NCBI RefSeq assembly: GCF_900129615.1
Contig: NZ_FQWI01000003.1
Coordinates: 372,001-436,000, forward strand
DNA from: Pectobacterium carotovorum
GTDB taxonomy: Bacteria > Pseudomonadota > Gammaproteobacteria > Enterobacterales > Enterobacteriaceae
Direction of reading: 5' to 3'
DNA: 64,000 nucleotides
In this document: positions 37,311 to 49,934 of the stretch, piece by piece
How positions within the stretch are numbered: the stretch's first letter is position 1
Layout: the number at the start of each line of letters is the position of its first letter
Translations under genes and position numbers: made by a program
The notes under the pieces: model-generated
The model's database searches: none
Seen by the model: only the letters and a program-made list of their open reading frames with translations
Told to the model about the DNA's origin: nothing

Positions 37311-39596
37311 TTAAATCTTACACGCGCCGCCTTCGCAGCCGTCGTCCTGCGGTTCTGCCAGCAGGTCATCTTGTACGTCTTCAGCGCCGTCACGGGTGTT
37401 TTGGTAATACAGCGTCTTAACACCGAATTTATAGGCCGTGACCAGATCTTTCAGCAGCTGTTTCATCGGTACTCGACCTGATGGGAAACGTGACGGATCG
37501 TAATTGGTGTTGGAGGAGATTGCCTGATCGACAAACTTCTGCATCAGACCAACCAGTTGTAGATAGCCGTCGTTATTTGGCATATCCCACAGCAGTTCGT
37601 AAGAATCCTTCAGCGTTTCGTACTCCGGCACCACTTGGCGCAGAATGCCGTCTTTGGACGCTTTGACGCTGATGTGGCCGCGCGGTGGTTCAATCCCGTT
37701 GGTGGCGTTGGAGATCTGAGATGACGTCTCAGACGGCATCAGCGCGGACAGCGTGGAGTTACGCAGACCGTACTCTTTGATGTCGTTACGCAGCGCTTCC
37801 CAGTCGAGATGCAGCGGTTCGTTACAGATCGCATCCAGATCGCGCTTATAGGTATCGATAGGCAAAATACCCTGCGAATAGGTGGTTTCATTGAACCACG
37901 GGCAAGCACCTTGTTCGCGTGCCAGCACATTCGACGCCTTCAACAGATAGTACTGAATAGCTTCAAACGTTTTGTGTGTCAGGCCGTTGGCGCTGCCATC
38001 TGAGTAGCGCACGCCATTTTTCGCCAGATAGTAGGCGAAGTTGATCACGCCAATACCTAATGTACGGCGACCCATCGCACCACGCTCTGCTGCGGTAATC
38101 GGGTAATCCTGATAATCCAGCAGGGCATCCAGCGCGCGCACGGCCAGCGTCGCCAGCTCTTCCAGATCGTCTAAGCTATTGATGGCTCCGAGGTTGAAAG
38201 CAGACAGCGTACACAGCGCGATTTCACCGTTTTCATCATTCACGTCGTTCAACGGCTTGGTCGGCAGCGCGATTTCCAGACACAGGTTGGACTGGCGAAC
38301 TGGCGCAATCTGCGGATCGAAAGGGCTGTGCGTGTTGCAGTGGTCAACGTTCTGAATATAGATACGGCCGGTAGAAGCACGTTCCTGCATCATCAGGGAG
38401 AACAGCTCGCCTGCTTTGATACGCTGTTTGCGGATGCTGTCATCCTGCTCATATTGCACATACAGGCGCTCGAATTCATCCTGATCGGCGAAGAAGGCGT
38501 CGTACAATCCGGGTACGTCAGACGGGCTGAACAGGGTGATCTCTTCACCTTTTACCAGACGCTGATACATCAGTTTGTTCAACTGCACGCCGTAGTCGAG
38601 GTGGCGAACGCGGTTGCCTTCTACGCCACGGTTGTTTTTCAGCACCAGCAGGCTTTCGACTTCCAGATGCCACAGCGGGTAGAACAGCGTAGCAGCACCG
38701 CCGCGTACGCCACCCTGAGAGCAGGATTTCACTGCCGTCTGGAAGTGTTTATAGAAAGGAATACAGCCGGTGTGGAATGCTTCACCGCCGCGAATTGGGC
38801 TGCCGAGCGCACGGATGCGGCCTGCGTTGATGCCGATACCAGCACGCTGGGAAACGTATTTTACGATCGCGCTGGAGGTCGCGTTGATGGAATCCAGGCT
38901 GTCGCCACATTCGATCAGCACGCAAGAGCTGAACTGACGCGTTGGCGTACGCACGCCCGCCATGATTGGCGTTGGCAGAGAAATTTTGAACGTAGAGATC
39001 GCGTCATAAAAACGTTTAACGTAATCCAGACGCGTCTCACGCGGGTAGCCGGAGAACAGGCAGGCGGCGACCAGAATGTACAGGAACTGGGCGCTTTCGT
39101 AGATATCACCGGTGACGCGGTTTTGTACCAGGTATTTCCCTTCCAGCTGTTTCACCGCCGCATAGGAGAAATTCATGTCACGCCAGTGATCGATGAAAGC
39201 GTCCATCTGGGCGAATTCTTCTGGACTATAGTCTTCTAACAGATGTTTGTCGTACTTACCCAGTTCTACCATTTTGGTGACGTGAGTCAGCAGAGCAGGC
39301 GGCTCAAACTGGCCATAGGCTTTCTTACGCAGATGGAAGATAGCCAGACGCGCAGCCAGATATTGATAATCCGGGCTTTCGCGCGAGATCAGATCGGCAG
39401 CGGCCTTGATGATAGTTTCATGGATATCAGAGGTTTTGATGCTGTCATAAAACTGAATGTGTGAACGCAGTTCCACCTGAGAAACGGAGACATTGTGTAA
39501 ACCTTCTGCGGCCCAGGTAATGACGCGGTGGATTTTATCCAAATTGATCTTTTCTTTACTGCCATCGCGTTTGGTTACTAGGAGGCTTTGGTTCAT
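37311..39596 (-). CDS. nrdA: Ribonucleotide reductase class Ia, alpha subunit NrdA
   Basis: Catalytic subunit reducing ribonucleoside diphosphates to deoxy forms. 761 residues, same as E. coli. N-terminal ATP-cone (LVTKRDGSKEKINLDKIHRV in part), the RNR barrel with FSSCVLIECGDSLDSI, SQRAGIGINAGRIRALGSPI and NLCLEIALPTKP carrying active-site cysteines, and the C-terminal redox pair in CEGGACKI. Expected control is by NrdR and DnaA; a DnaA-box-bearing inverted repeat lies upstream. Confidence 0.97.
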   Translation of the reverse strand: MNQSLLVTKRDGSKEKINLDKIHRVITWAAEGLHNVSVSQVELRSHIQFYDSIKTSDIHETIIKAAADLISRESPDYQYLAARLAIFHLRKKAYGQFEPPALLTHVTKMVELGKYDKHLLEDYSPEEFAQMDAFIDHWRDMNFSYAAVKQLEGKYLVQNRVTGDIYESAQFLYILVAACLFSGYPRETRLDYVKRFYDAISTFKISLPTPIMAGVRTPTRQFSSCVLIECGDSLDSINATSSAIVKYVSQRAGIGINAGRIRALGSPIRGGEAFHTGCIPFYKHFQTAVKSCSQGGVRGGAATLFYPLWHLEVESLLVLKNNRGVEGNRVRHLDYGVQLNKLMYQRLVKGEEITLFSPSDVPGLYDAFFADQDEFERLYVQYEQDDSIRKQRIKAGELFSLMMQERASTGRIYIQNVDHCNTHSPFDPQIAPVRQSNLCLEIALPTKPLNDVNDENGEIALCTLSAFNLGAINSLDDLEELATLAVRALDALLDYQDYPITAAERGAMGRRTLGIGVINFAYYLAKNGVRYSDGSANGLTHKTFEAIQYYLLKASNVLAREQGACPWFNETTYSQGILPIDTYKRDLDAICNEPLHLDWEALRNDIKEYGLRNSTLSALMPSETSSQISNATNGIEPPRGHISVKASKDGILRQVVPEYETLKDSYELLWDMPNNDGYLQLVGLMQKFVDQAISSNTNYDPSRFPSGRVPMKQLLKDLVTAYKFGVKTLYYQNTRDGAEDVQDDLLAEPQDDGCEGGACKI

Positions 39597-39629
39597 GTTG
39601 GGGTTTACCTGTTGATGAAAATAAACAAA

Positions 39630-39679
39630 TATCCACAGAGTTAGTCACAAAAGCATTTCTGTGACTAACTCTGTGGATA
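39630..39679. promoter_or_regulatory. Perfect 20-bp inverted repeat with DnaA boxes upstream of nrdA
   Basis: Arms 39630-39649 and 39660-39679 are exact reverse complements around a 10-nt loop. Each arm starts with TATCCACA on its outward strand; the right arm with its next base gives a full DnaA box (TTATCCACA on the minus strand). DnaA control of nrdAB is known in E. coli; such a long palindrome is not something I recall there. Confidence 0.8.
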
Positions 39680-39680
39680 A

Positions 39681-39696
39681 ACACTAAATATGGATA
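39681..39696 (-). promoter_or_regulatory. Possible NrdR box
   Basis: ACACTAAATATGGATA shares about 12 of 16 positions with the NrdR consensus ACACWATATATWGWGT (recalled). NrdR boxes usually come in pairs about three helical turns apart; a second good copy was not found. Confidence 0.3.
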
Positions 39697-39897
39697 TTTT
39701 TTGATAAATAACCACCATATCATGAGTATTCTAGTCCGGATTATTTTAAGAACAAGAGTTGATTTTTCGTTAATTTAAGGATTTAAGAACAGACATTTTG
39801 TTAAAAACCTCATCAAACAAGGTAGTTAAGGGTACTTTCCTTAATTTGTGCGGGATGTGCTTTGTGATCTTTTGCTGGTTTCGTCATCAATATGATT

Positions 39898-39920
39898 ATG
39901 CGCGGCAAAAAACCGCGCAT
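39898..39920. terminator. Hairpin downstream of ubiG
   Basis: Perfect 8-bp stem ATGCGCGG / CCGCGCAT with a 7-nt loop, 26 nt after the ubiG stop on the minus strand. No long T-run on the ubiG side, so termination is likely but not certain. Confidence 0.55.
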
Positions 39921-39945
39921 CTTTTAAGAGCATTCTTAATCGATT

Positions 39946-40665
39946 CTATTTATCGTGGCGCGTGTGCAGCATGTAGTTCACGTCCACGTTTGGACCCAGT
40001 TTAAAGTGGTCCGTCAGCGGGTTGTAGTGAAGCCCGGTGATATGTTTTTCACGCAGCGGTGTACTGTCGACCCAGTGCATCAGCTCTGCTGGGCGAATGA
40101 ACTTCTTAATGTCGTGCGTGCCGCGCGGCACCATTTTTAGCACGTACTCCGCACCGATAACGGCCATCATCCACGCTTTCGCATTGCGGTTGATGGTGGA
40201 GAAAAAGACGTGCCCGCCCGGTTTTACCAATCTGGCGCATGCCTGCACCACGGACTGCGGATCGGGAACGTGCTCCAGCATTTCCATACAGGTGACGACA
40301 TCGTAGAGACCCGGATGAGCGTGTGCATGCGCTTCTACCGTTTCCTGCACGTAATCGACGGCGACACCGCTTTCCAGCGCGTGCAAACGTGCGACCTGCA
40401 ACGGCTCTGCGCCCATATCGAGCCCGGTGACGTCCGCGCCTTCATGCGCCATGCTTTCGGCCAAAATGCCGCCGCCGCAGCCAACATCCAGCACTTTCTT
40501 GCCGAACAGGCCTTCCGCGTGCTGCGAAATATAGCCCAGACGCAGCGGATTAATGCGGTGCAAGGGTTTGAATTCGCCTTCTAGATCCCACCAGCGTGAA
40601 GCGATAGCCTCAAATTTGGCAATTTCCTGATGGTCAACGTTCGGAGTTTGATTCTCTACATTCAT
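39946..40665 (-). CDS. ubiG: Ubiquinone biosynthesis O-methyltransferase UbiG
   Basis: SAM-dependent enzyme doing both O-methylations of ubiquinone synthesis at the inner membrane surface. 239 residues. SAM-binding motif I is [16 protein letters not shown] and the acidic loop is VTGLDMG; later motifs [13 protein letters not shown] and [16 protein letters not shown] are typical. Divergent from gyrA, as in E. coli. Confidence 0.96.
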   Translation of the reverse strand: MNVENQTPNVDHQEIAKFEAIASRWWDLEGEFKPLHRINPLRLGYISQHAEGLFGKKVLDVGCGGGILAESMAHEGADVTGLDMGAEPLQVARLHALESGVAVDYVQETVEAHAHAHPGLYDVVTCMEMLEHVPDPQSVVQACARLVKPGGHVFFSTINRNAKAWMMAVIGAEYVLKMVPRGTHDIKKFIRPAELMHWVDSTPLREKHITGLHYNPLTDHFKLGPNVDVNYMLHTRHDK

Positions 40666-40834
40666 GTGTCATCACTGCCTTTCGTTATCTTCTACTGCCG
40701 CGAGTATACTCCCTTCGCGCTGCAACGTGCAGCGGTGTCCGTTTTCTCTGAGGGATATCCGGTGAATAAAAGTCCATTGGGAAAACAGTCTGTTCGGGGC
40801 GGAAGGGAGTTTCCCCCGAAACGGCGGTTTGTGA

Positions 40835-40840
40835 TATAAT
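40835..40840 (+). promoter_or_regulatory. gyrA -10 element
   Basis: TATAAT preceded by TG in TGATATAAT, about 87 bases before the gyrA start. No good -35 is apparent, consistent with the supercoiling-sensitive gyrA promoter of E. coli. Confidence 0.5.
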
Positions 40841-40911
40841 TTTTCACCTTTTGAACAGTTCACCTAATCTGAACGGTTCACTTTTCTGAACACGGGTAGA
40901 TGCCTAAATAG

Positions 40912-43566
<2,655 letters not shown>

Positions 43567-43596
43567 GCCTTTTCATTAAACCGGAATGAGCAGAGT

Positions 43597-43624
43597 AAGC
43601 CAGCGCGATGCGCTGGCTTTTTTT
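43597..43624 (+). terminator. Intrinsic terminator of gyrA
   Basis: 10-bp stem AAGCCAGCGC / GCGCTGGCTT, 3-nt loop, seven T. Confidence 0.92.
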
Positions 43625-43681
43625 ATCGACTCTCGGTAGTGTATCAGCCAACTGGTTCTTCCATTATTCAACGGTATCCAT

Positions 43682-46537
43682 TTGAAATATCTCGCCTCAT
43701 TCCAGACCACATTAAAGGTGTCCCGCTATTTGTTTCGGGTTCTGGCGGTCATGCTGTGGGTATTGGGCGCGCTGATATCCGTTTTTTATGTCACTAAAGT
43801 ATTGAATGAAAAAGAATCAGAGCTGCGGCAGGAATATAACCTCAGCTTTGATCAGTCGCAGGGTTACATCCGACACGCGTCGGATATTGTGCGCGAACTC
43901 CAGTATCTGGCGGCAAATCGCCTGATGCTGGCAAGAGAAAAGGCAGAGCCGCCAGCGGAAGGGGGCCCCGGCGTCTCCGTTTATGCGCTGGCTCCCGGCG
44001 CAACCTGTTCCACGCAATATGGCGGGAATGCGGCGTTGCTCTCATTGAGCCATTTTTTCAACGGCTGGCAGGATAACTTCTCTGCCGTCTACGATCTTAA
44101 CCGGGTCTTTTTTGTCGGCGGCGATCGACGCTGTATGGTTGATTTTGGCATCCGTAACCAGTCGCTCGACCGTGATAACTTGCTTAAAAACGTGCAGGAT
44201 CGGTTTCAGGAGCAGAAGAAGAGTCGCACCCAAAGCGGACGCGATGAAACGGTCTATTGGATTACCCCAGCTTCGATTCCCGATGTCGGCTATTTATATG
44301 CGCTGACGCCGATTTATGTGGATAGCAAGCTGGAAGTCATCATGGGGATTGAACAGACGATTCGTCTGGATGATTTCGTCACCATGGGTAAATTTCCGAT
44401 CAGTGCCCGGCTGCTGGATCAATACAATCAGGTGGTTTTACAGTTTTCCGATGATAAAGAGCGTTACGCTTCCTCAGTAGACGGCTATCCCTCCGAACAT
44501 AATTATTTTGGTTATGTGAATGGGTATGATGAACTCATTCTGAAGAAATCGCTGCCGCCGACGTCATTCGGCATCGTGTATTCGCTGCCGTTGAAGGTGC
44601 TGCTCTCCCATATCAGCGCACTGATGATCAACATGCTGATGCTGAATATGCTATCGGCTATCTTGCTGTTTGTGCTGGCGCTGGTGTTTGAGCGGAAAAT
44701 GTTGCTGCCTGCGGAAGTGAATGCGTTCCAACTGGAAGAAAACGAGCAATTCAACCGCAAGATTGTCGCATCGGCGCCGGTAGGGATTTGCATCCTGCGT
44801 ATTAATGACGGCACGAACATCCTCAGTAACGAGCTGGCGCACAACTATCTTAACCTGCTTACCCACGAGGATAGGCTGCGAATTACCCGTATCATTTGCG
44901 AGCAGCAGTCCAAGTTTGTGGATGTCATGACCAGCCGCAATCATCACCTGCAAATCAGCTTTGTCCATTCGCGCTATCGTAATGAAAACGTGGCGATTTG
45001 TGTACTGCTGGACGTCAGCGCACGCGTCAAAATGGAAGAGTCGCTACAGGAAATGGCGAATGCCGCCGAGCAGGCAAGCCAGTCTAAATCGATGTTCCTT
45101 GCCACCGTCAGCCATGAATTGCGTACGCCGCTGTACGGGATTATCGGTAACCTCGATTTACTGCAAACCAAATCGCTGCCGCAGGACGCCAATCGTCTGG
45201 TTGCCGCGATGAACAACTCTTCCTCGCTGTTGCTGAAAATCATCAGCGATATCCTCGATTTTTCCAAGATTGAATCGGAGCAGTTGAAGATCGAAGCGTG
45301 TGAGTTTGCGCCGCATGAAGTCATCAGCCACATCACCAGCAACTATCTCCCGCTGGTAGTGAAGAAACGCCTGACGCTGTACTGCTTTATCGATCCCAAT
45401 GTGCCGGTCAGCCTGTTTGGCGATCCCGTACGTTTGCAGCAGGTGTTATCTAACTTGCTGAGTAACGCCATCAAATTTACGGACACGGGCTGCATCATTT
45501 TCGAGGTCGGTTGCCGCGATGGTTATCTGGAATTTGTGGTGCGTGATACCGGCGTGGGTATTCAACCTCGCGAGGCGGTGAAGCTGTTTGACCCGTTTTT
45601 CCAGGCAGGTAGCGGTGTTCAGCGGCATTTTCAGGGCACGGGCTTAGGGCTGGCGATTTGTGAAAAGCTGGTCAATTTGATGGATGGAGACATTACCATC
45701 GAGTCGGAACCTGGGCTCGGCAGCCTGTTTGGCGTCAGAATTCCGCTGTATAAAGCGCGCTATGCCCCAGCGGCGATCAATGCCAGCCTGCAAGGGAAAA
45801 TGTGCTGGTTGAGGATACGCAACGCCCGGCTGGAGGCTTATCTGCTGACGCTATTGCAGGAACAGGGGGTGCAGGTCGCGCGTTATCAGAATCAAACCGT
45901 GTCGCCTGATGATGTGATGATTAGCGATTACGCGTCAGAAGAGGACGTTAACGTTCGGGCGCATATCGTGATGAGTGGCGCGCATAACGGATCAGCGCAG
46001 GAAGTGAGCGATGGGCACTGGGTGCAAGGGACGTCCACACCTCAACATTTGCCTGATTTGCTCGAGAAAATCTATCGCTCAGAAAGCGAAGACAGAAATC
46101 GCGTCGAGATTTCACCACCGTTGACCAGCTACATACGGGCTGAGAATGGCGATATTATGATTCTGGTGGTTGACGATCACCCCATCAACCGTCGACTGCT
46201 GGCGGATCAGCTCGGTTCTCTGGGCTATCAGGCGATGACGGCAAATGATGGCATAGACGCTCTGGGCGTACTGAGTAAAAATCACATCGATATCGTGCTG
46301 ACGGATGTCAACATGCCGAATATGGATGGCTATCTGTTCACACGACGCATGCGCGAGCAGGGGTTACGTTTCCCGGTTATCGGCGTGACGGCAAATGCGT
46401 TGGCGGAAGAAAGAGAGCGTTGCCTCGGGGCTGGGATGGATCACTGTTTGTCAAAACCGGTTACGCTGGATACGTTGCAGCAGTCGTTGGCGCATTACAG
46501 CAACGTGGTGCGTCAGGCGAGAACCTCTGAGGAATAA
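43682..46537 (+). CDS. rcsC: Rcs phosphorelay hybrid sensor kinase RcsC
   Basis: Envelope-stress hybrid kinase controlling capsule, motility and virulence. 951 residues. TM1 about 15-40, periplasmic domain to about 310, TM2 about 312-337, then histidine kinase with SHELRTPLYG (His478), N/G boxes (NLLSNAIKF, DTGVGI, GTGLGLAI), RcsC-ABL domain, and a C-terminal receiver with phospho-acceptor Asp875 in LTDVNMPNMDG. The start is a TTG at 43682, supported by the exact family N-terminus MKYLASFQTTLK; no ATG fits. Converges with rcsB. Confidence 0.95.
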   Translation: MKYLASFQTTLKVSRYLFRVLAVMLWVLGALISVFYVTKVLNEKESELRQEYNLSFDQSQGYIRHASDIVRELQYLAANRLMLAREKAEPPAEGGPGVSVYALAPGATCSTQYGGNAALLSLSHFFNGWQDNFSAVYDLNRVFFVGGDRRCMVDFGIRNQSLDRDNLLKNVQDRFQEQKKSRTQSGRDETVYWITPASIPDVGYLYALTPIYVDSKLEVIMGIEQTIRLDDFVTMGKFPISARLLDQYNQVVLQFSDDKERYASSVDGYPSEHNYFGYVNGYDELILKKSLPPTSFGIVYSLPLKVLLSHISALMINMLMLNMLSAILLFVLALVFERKMLLPAEVNAFQLEENEQFNRKIVASAPVGICILRINDGTNILSNELAHNYLNLLTHEDRLRITRIICEQQSKFVDVMTSRNHHLQISFVHSRYRNENVAICVLLDVSARVKMEESLQEMANAAEQASQSKSMFLATVSHELRTPLYGIIGNLDLLQTKSLPQDANRLVAAMNNSSSLLLKIISDILDFSKIESEQLKIEACEFAPHEVISHITSNYLPLVVKKRLTLYCFIDPNVPVSLFGDPVRLQQVLSNLLSNAIKFTDTGCIIFEVGCRDGYLEFVVRDTGVGIQPREAVKLFDPFFQAGSGVQRHFQGTGLGLAICEKLVNLMDGDITIESEPGLGSLFGVRIPLYKARYAPAAINASLQGKMCWLRIRNARLEAYLLTLLQEQGVQVARYQNQTVSPDDVMISDYASEEDVNVRAHIVMSGAHNGSAQEVSDGHWVQGTSTPQHLPDLLEKIYRSESEDRNRVEISPPLTSYIRAENGDIMILVVDDHPINRRLLADQLGSLGYQAMTANDGIDALGVLSKNHIDIVLTDVNMPNMDGYLFTRRMREQGLRFPVIGVTANALAEERERCLGAGMDHCLSKPVTLDTLQQSLAHYSNVVRQARTSEE

Positions 46538-46564
46538 CCTGCACCAGCGGCTGCTGGTGCAGGT
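46537..46564. terminator. Hairpin between convergent rcsC and rcsB
   Basis: Perfect 12-bp stem ACCTGCACCAGC / GCTGGTGCAGGT around a GGCT loop. It begins at the last base of the rcsC stop codon. No T-run on either side, so it may protect mRNA ends as much as terminate. Confidence 0.65.
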
Positions 46565-46574
46565 GAAGAAAGGC

Positions 46575-47225
46575 TTAGTCTACCTGCGTCGCGCCGCCGT
46601 TAACGGAGGACAGGTAATTCAGCAGGGCGATATCGTTCTCGACGCCCAGCTTGGTCATGGCTGACTTCTTCTGGCTACTGATCGTTTTGATACTGCGATT
46701 CAGTTTTTTGGCGATTTCGGTAACCAAAAAGCCTTCTGCAAACAAGCGCAGCACTTCACTTTCTTTCGGGGACAGGCGTTTGTCGCCGTAGCCGCTGGCG
46801 CTGATTTTCTCCAGCACTTTGGATACGCTATCCGGCGTGAATTTCTTCCCTTTTTGCAGGGCCGCCAGCGCTTTGGGTAAATCGGTCGGCGCACCCTGTT
46901 TCAGTACGATGCCTTCGATATCCAAATCCAACACCGCGCTCAGAATTGCCGGATTATTGTTCATGGTAAGAACAATAATAGAAAGGTGAGGAAAATGGCG
47001 CTTAATGTATTTAATGAGGGTAATACCATCACCGTATTTATCGCCTGGCATGGATAAATCGGTGATTAAAACATTAGCGTCCAGCTTAGGTAGGTTATTG
47101 ATCAGCGCTGTTGAGTCTTCAAATTCGCCAACCACATTGACCCATTCAATCTGCTCAAGCGATTTTTTGATGCCAAAAAGAACAATAGGATGGTCGTCGG
47201 CAATAATTACGTTTAAGTTACTCAT
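46575..47225 (-). CDS. rcsB: Rcs response regulator RcsB
   Basis: DNA-binding response regulator of the Rcs system, 216 residues. Receiver domain with Asp56 as phospho-acceptor (VLITDLSMPGDK) and acidic pocket DDH at the N-terminus; C-terminal LuxR/FixJ helix-turn-helix (LSPKESEVLRLFAEGFLVTEIAKKL in part). Follows rcsD by 8 nt on the same strand. Confidence 0.97.
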   Translation of the reverse strand: MSNLNVIIADDHPIVLFGIKKSLEQIEWVNVVGEFEDSTALINNLPKLDANVLITDLSMPGDKYGDGITLIKYIKRHFPHLSIIVLTMNNNPAILSAVLDLDIEGIVLKQGAPTDLPKALAALQKGKKFTPDSVSKVLEKISASGYGDKRLSPKESEVLRLFAEGFLVTEIAKKLNRSIKTISSQKKSAMTKLGVENDIALLNYLSSVNGGATQVD

Positions 47226-47233
47226 CGTTTTGG

Positions 47234-49921
47234 TTACTCATCTTGTTGGCTACCTTGCTGCCCTTTAGGTTCTTCTGGGGATAGTAATGCACTGACAAAC
47301 CTCTCGATTTCATGAAGGTTAGCCTCAATCTGTTCACTATCATGCGCGGTAATATGCTGTTCAAGCTGTTCACACAACTGTTTGCCAGGATGCAGATTAA
47401 GCATGGCAAACACGCCTTTCAGCCGGTGTGCCGTCTGCGAAAGCGACGGAAAATCGCCTGCTTCCACTTCAGTATACAGCCTCTTTAAATCATCCGGTAC
47501 TGTCTCCACGAACAGCGAATAATAGTCGCTTGCTGCCAATTGCGCGGCGTAAAATTCGACATTATCCGGTTCCCCTTCCTGTAGCGCATCGGGTGATGTT
47601 TCCAGTTGTAGCTCAATCAGCTTAAGTAATGCCTCCAGCAGGAGGTGGCTGATATTATAATTCACCCGTAAACGGCGCGGGCCCAAAGGCGTTACTGTGT
47701 CATCGTCATGACTCAACAGCAGCGTATAATCTGCTTTTTTCTCCGGGTCGTCAGTCATGCAGATATCTGCTTCCTGATTAATCTGGCGTTCATCGCTAAC
47801 CAGATAATTCGCACCCCAGCCCGTCAGCATATTGCCGACAATATGCTGTACTTCATCAGACGTCACATCCAGCAGAACGGTAATACCATCCAGCAGTTTT
47901 TCTTCCTCAACGGGAAGCGCTTCCGGCTCCAGTTTTAGCGTCAGAATATAGTGTGTGCCTAATCCGGCCTTACTGTTGATCGTTAACGCACCGCCCAGTT
48001 TATTACAGAGTTGATTGCACAAAAATAAGGTCAATCCTGAATTTTGTCCGAAACGATCGGATGTCGCAGGATGCAGGAAAGGGTGTCGAATATTTTCCTG
48101 CTCTTTGCCTGAAACATTCGTTCCCGTATCGCTGATCTGAATAATCAGCGTATCCGACTCATTATTTTTTCTATCAATCGACACCGTAATCTTGCCGTAA
48201 TCCGTATTGGTCACCGAATAATTCAGCAGCAGCGCCAGCGTCTTTTTCAACAGCTCGACATCGCCCACGTAGGTTTGATTCATATCCAGATTGTAATGAT
48301 GGAATAGGGTCAGACCTTTTTGATTCAATCGCGGCAGCAGCTCAAGGAGAACATGGTCGATAGCCGTCAGCAGTGAAAAGCTCTCGTTGACCGCATTCCA
48401 TTCCTGCGCTTCCAGCTTTTCGTGCAAGGCGATATTTTCCAGCAGCTCGATAGCGCAGCGGGTATCGGCCGTTAGCTGATCCAGCGTGGGTACCGGTATG
48501 GTTGCTGTCTCGCTGTGGCGTAGCGCATGAATATGCTGCCGTAGTGAAATCAGCGGCTGTTTGAATTCGCTGAGCAGGTTTTGGAATAACCGTTTTCTGG
48601 CATGAATATTCTTTTCGTATTCACGCTGGGCGAGCAGCAGTTTACGCTGTACCAGAATCTCTTTATCTTGCTCACGCAGCAGGAAGAGGCAATAGTCAGG
48701 CGAATATTGACTGCGGATTTGGCGGATTTCATACATCTCATTATTAATCGTGACCTGAATGACGCCCTGATGCTCGTCCGCCATATTGGTGATTTTTTGC
48801 AGGCTCAGGTGCGGAAGCAACTGCTCAGCGCGCTCATTCTGGATGACGACTTTATTGCTGCTGAAATCATAAAGCAGCACGCCCATCGGGATTCTGCCCG
48901 TTGTTTCGCGGTAAACATCCAGCGTCTTTTCCAACTGACGAGAGACATCTTCGCCGGGACGCACATACTGCCGACGGAAAAGATAAAAGCCGACGATGGA
49001 CAAACTCAGCAGGACCAGACTCAACAGCAGAAGCCAGATGTTATTACGCAATGAATCAATAATCAGGGCTTTTACAGGCATCTGAAAAACGATTTTTATC
49101 GGTGCATTCACGAGCGTGGCGGAGATTTCAAGATTCGAGCCATGAAGCTGAACGTCAGCCGTGCCTTCGCCATTATTATTGTCCATATTGCTGGCCGCCG
49201 GCGTATCCGGCTTAAGCATAAGATGCTCACGCGGAATGGTGTCTGGGATTAAATCGTTAATCGGTAAATCGAACGCCAGAATCGTCGCCAGATGACCCGG
49301 TTGATTGAATGTGGTGCGCAGCGTAAAATAGTAGTCGTTATAGAAGCGTAATTTACGCAGCGGGGAAAAACTTTCGCGTTCGTCTAATACATTCGCCTGT
49401 TGCAGCATTTCTGTCCGGCGGGCTTCGGCAATGACCGTAATATAATTCCCACGGAACTGCGAGGAGATATCTTTCAACGTCTGCGTGGAAATCATCGTCA
49501 GGCTGTTGTCGATACCATTCAGGTAATACATGGAATAGACGCTATTCTCCGCTCCCCAGAGAATATCAAGATAACGTGATATCCGGCGAACCGAGGTCAG
49601 CGTGCTTTTATCGTGTTGCCCAAAAATCAGCGCGTCCGTTTTCTGACCGTTTTTTTCTACGTAGAAAACATTCGGCATTAAATTAATGGCGGTAATATTG
49701 GTGTCGCTAGCCGCTGGCTCGCTGTTCAGGCTGCCATATATTTGATAGGTGAAAAAACGATAAGTATCGACGCGTTTTTGTATGCCCTGAGCGATGGTCG
49801 TCAGCGAGTGTTTTTTGTCCGCCAGCAAATCGTTGATGTAGCTATAGCCGAACGTTCCGGTAATAAGGAGCGACAGCACCGTAAGGAGTGAAAAATAACG
49901 CAGGATTATGGCTGGCATCAA
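47234..49921 (-). CDS. rcsD: Rcs phosphotransfer protein RcsD
   Basis: Inner-membrane histidine phosphotransferase that relays phosphate from RcsC to RcsB. 895 residues: TM near 7-27, periplasmic domain, TM near 294-313, a kinase-like domain lacking the active histidine, an ABL domain, and a C-terminal HPt domain with His832 in SQTAHRLKGVFAML. Two adjacent Met codons start it. Immediately downstream (13 nt) of an MFS gene and upstream of rcsB. Confidence 0.93.
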   Translation of the reverse strand: MMPAIILRYFSLLTVLSLLITGTFGYSYINDLLADKKHSLTTIAQGIQKRVDTYRFFTYQIYGSLNSEPAASDTNITAINLMPNVFYVEKNGQKTDALIFGQHDKSTLTSVRRISRYLDILWGAENSVYSMYYLNGIDNSLTMISTQTLKDISSQFRGNYITVIAEARRTEMLQQANVLDERESFSPLRKLRFYNDYYFTLRTTFNQPGHLATILAFDLPINDLIPDTIPREHLMLKPDTPAASNMDNNNGEGTADVQLHGSNLEISATLVNAPIKIVFQMPVKALIIDSLRNNIWLLLLSLVLLSLSIVGFYLFRRQYVRPGEDVSRQLEKTLDVYRETTGRIPMGVLLYDFSSNKVVIQNERAEQLLPHLSLQKITNMADEHQGVIQVTINNEMYEIRQIRSQYSPDYCLFLLREQDKEILVQRKLLLAQREYEKNIHARKRLFQNLLSEFKQPLISLRQHIHALRHSETATIPVPTLDQLTADTRCAIELLENIALHEKLEAQEWNAVNESFSLLTAIDHVLLELLPRLNQKGLTLFHHYNLDMNQTYVGDVELLKKTLALLLNYSVTNTDYGKITVSIDRKNNESDTLIIQISDTGTNVSGKEQENIRHPFLHPATSDRFGQNSGLTLFLCNQLCNKLGGALTINSKAGLGTHYILTLKLEPEALPVEEEKLLDGITVLLDVTSDEVQHIVGNMLTGWGANYLVSDERQINQEADICMTDDPEKKADYTLLLSHDDDTVTPLGPRRLRVNYNISHLLLEALLKLIELQLETSPDALQEGEPDNVEFYAAQLAASDYYSLFVETVPDDLKRLYTEVEAGDFPSLSQTAHRLKGVFAMLNLHPGKQLCEQLEQHITAHDSEQIEANLHEIERFVSALLSPEEPKGQQGSQQDE

Positions 49922-49934
49922 TTAACGCTCCTGA

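Larger units (their letters stand above)
39597..39945. other. nrdA-ubiG intergenic region
   Basis: About 350 bp with no gene. It holds the nrdA promoter and leader, including a perfect 20-bp inverted repeat at 39630-39679 and a partial NrdR-like box at 39681-39696, and an AT-rich segment with no recognised element at 39700-39890. A ubiG-side hairpin (39898-39920) closes it. Confidence 0.6.
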
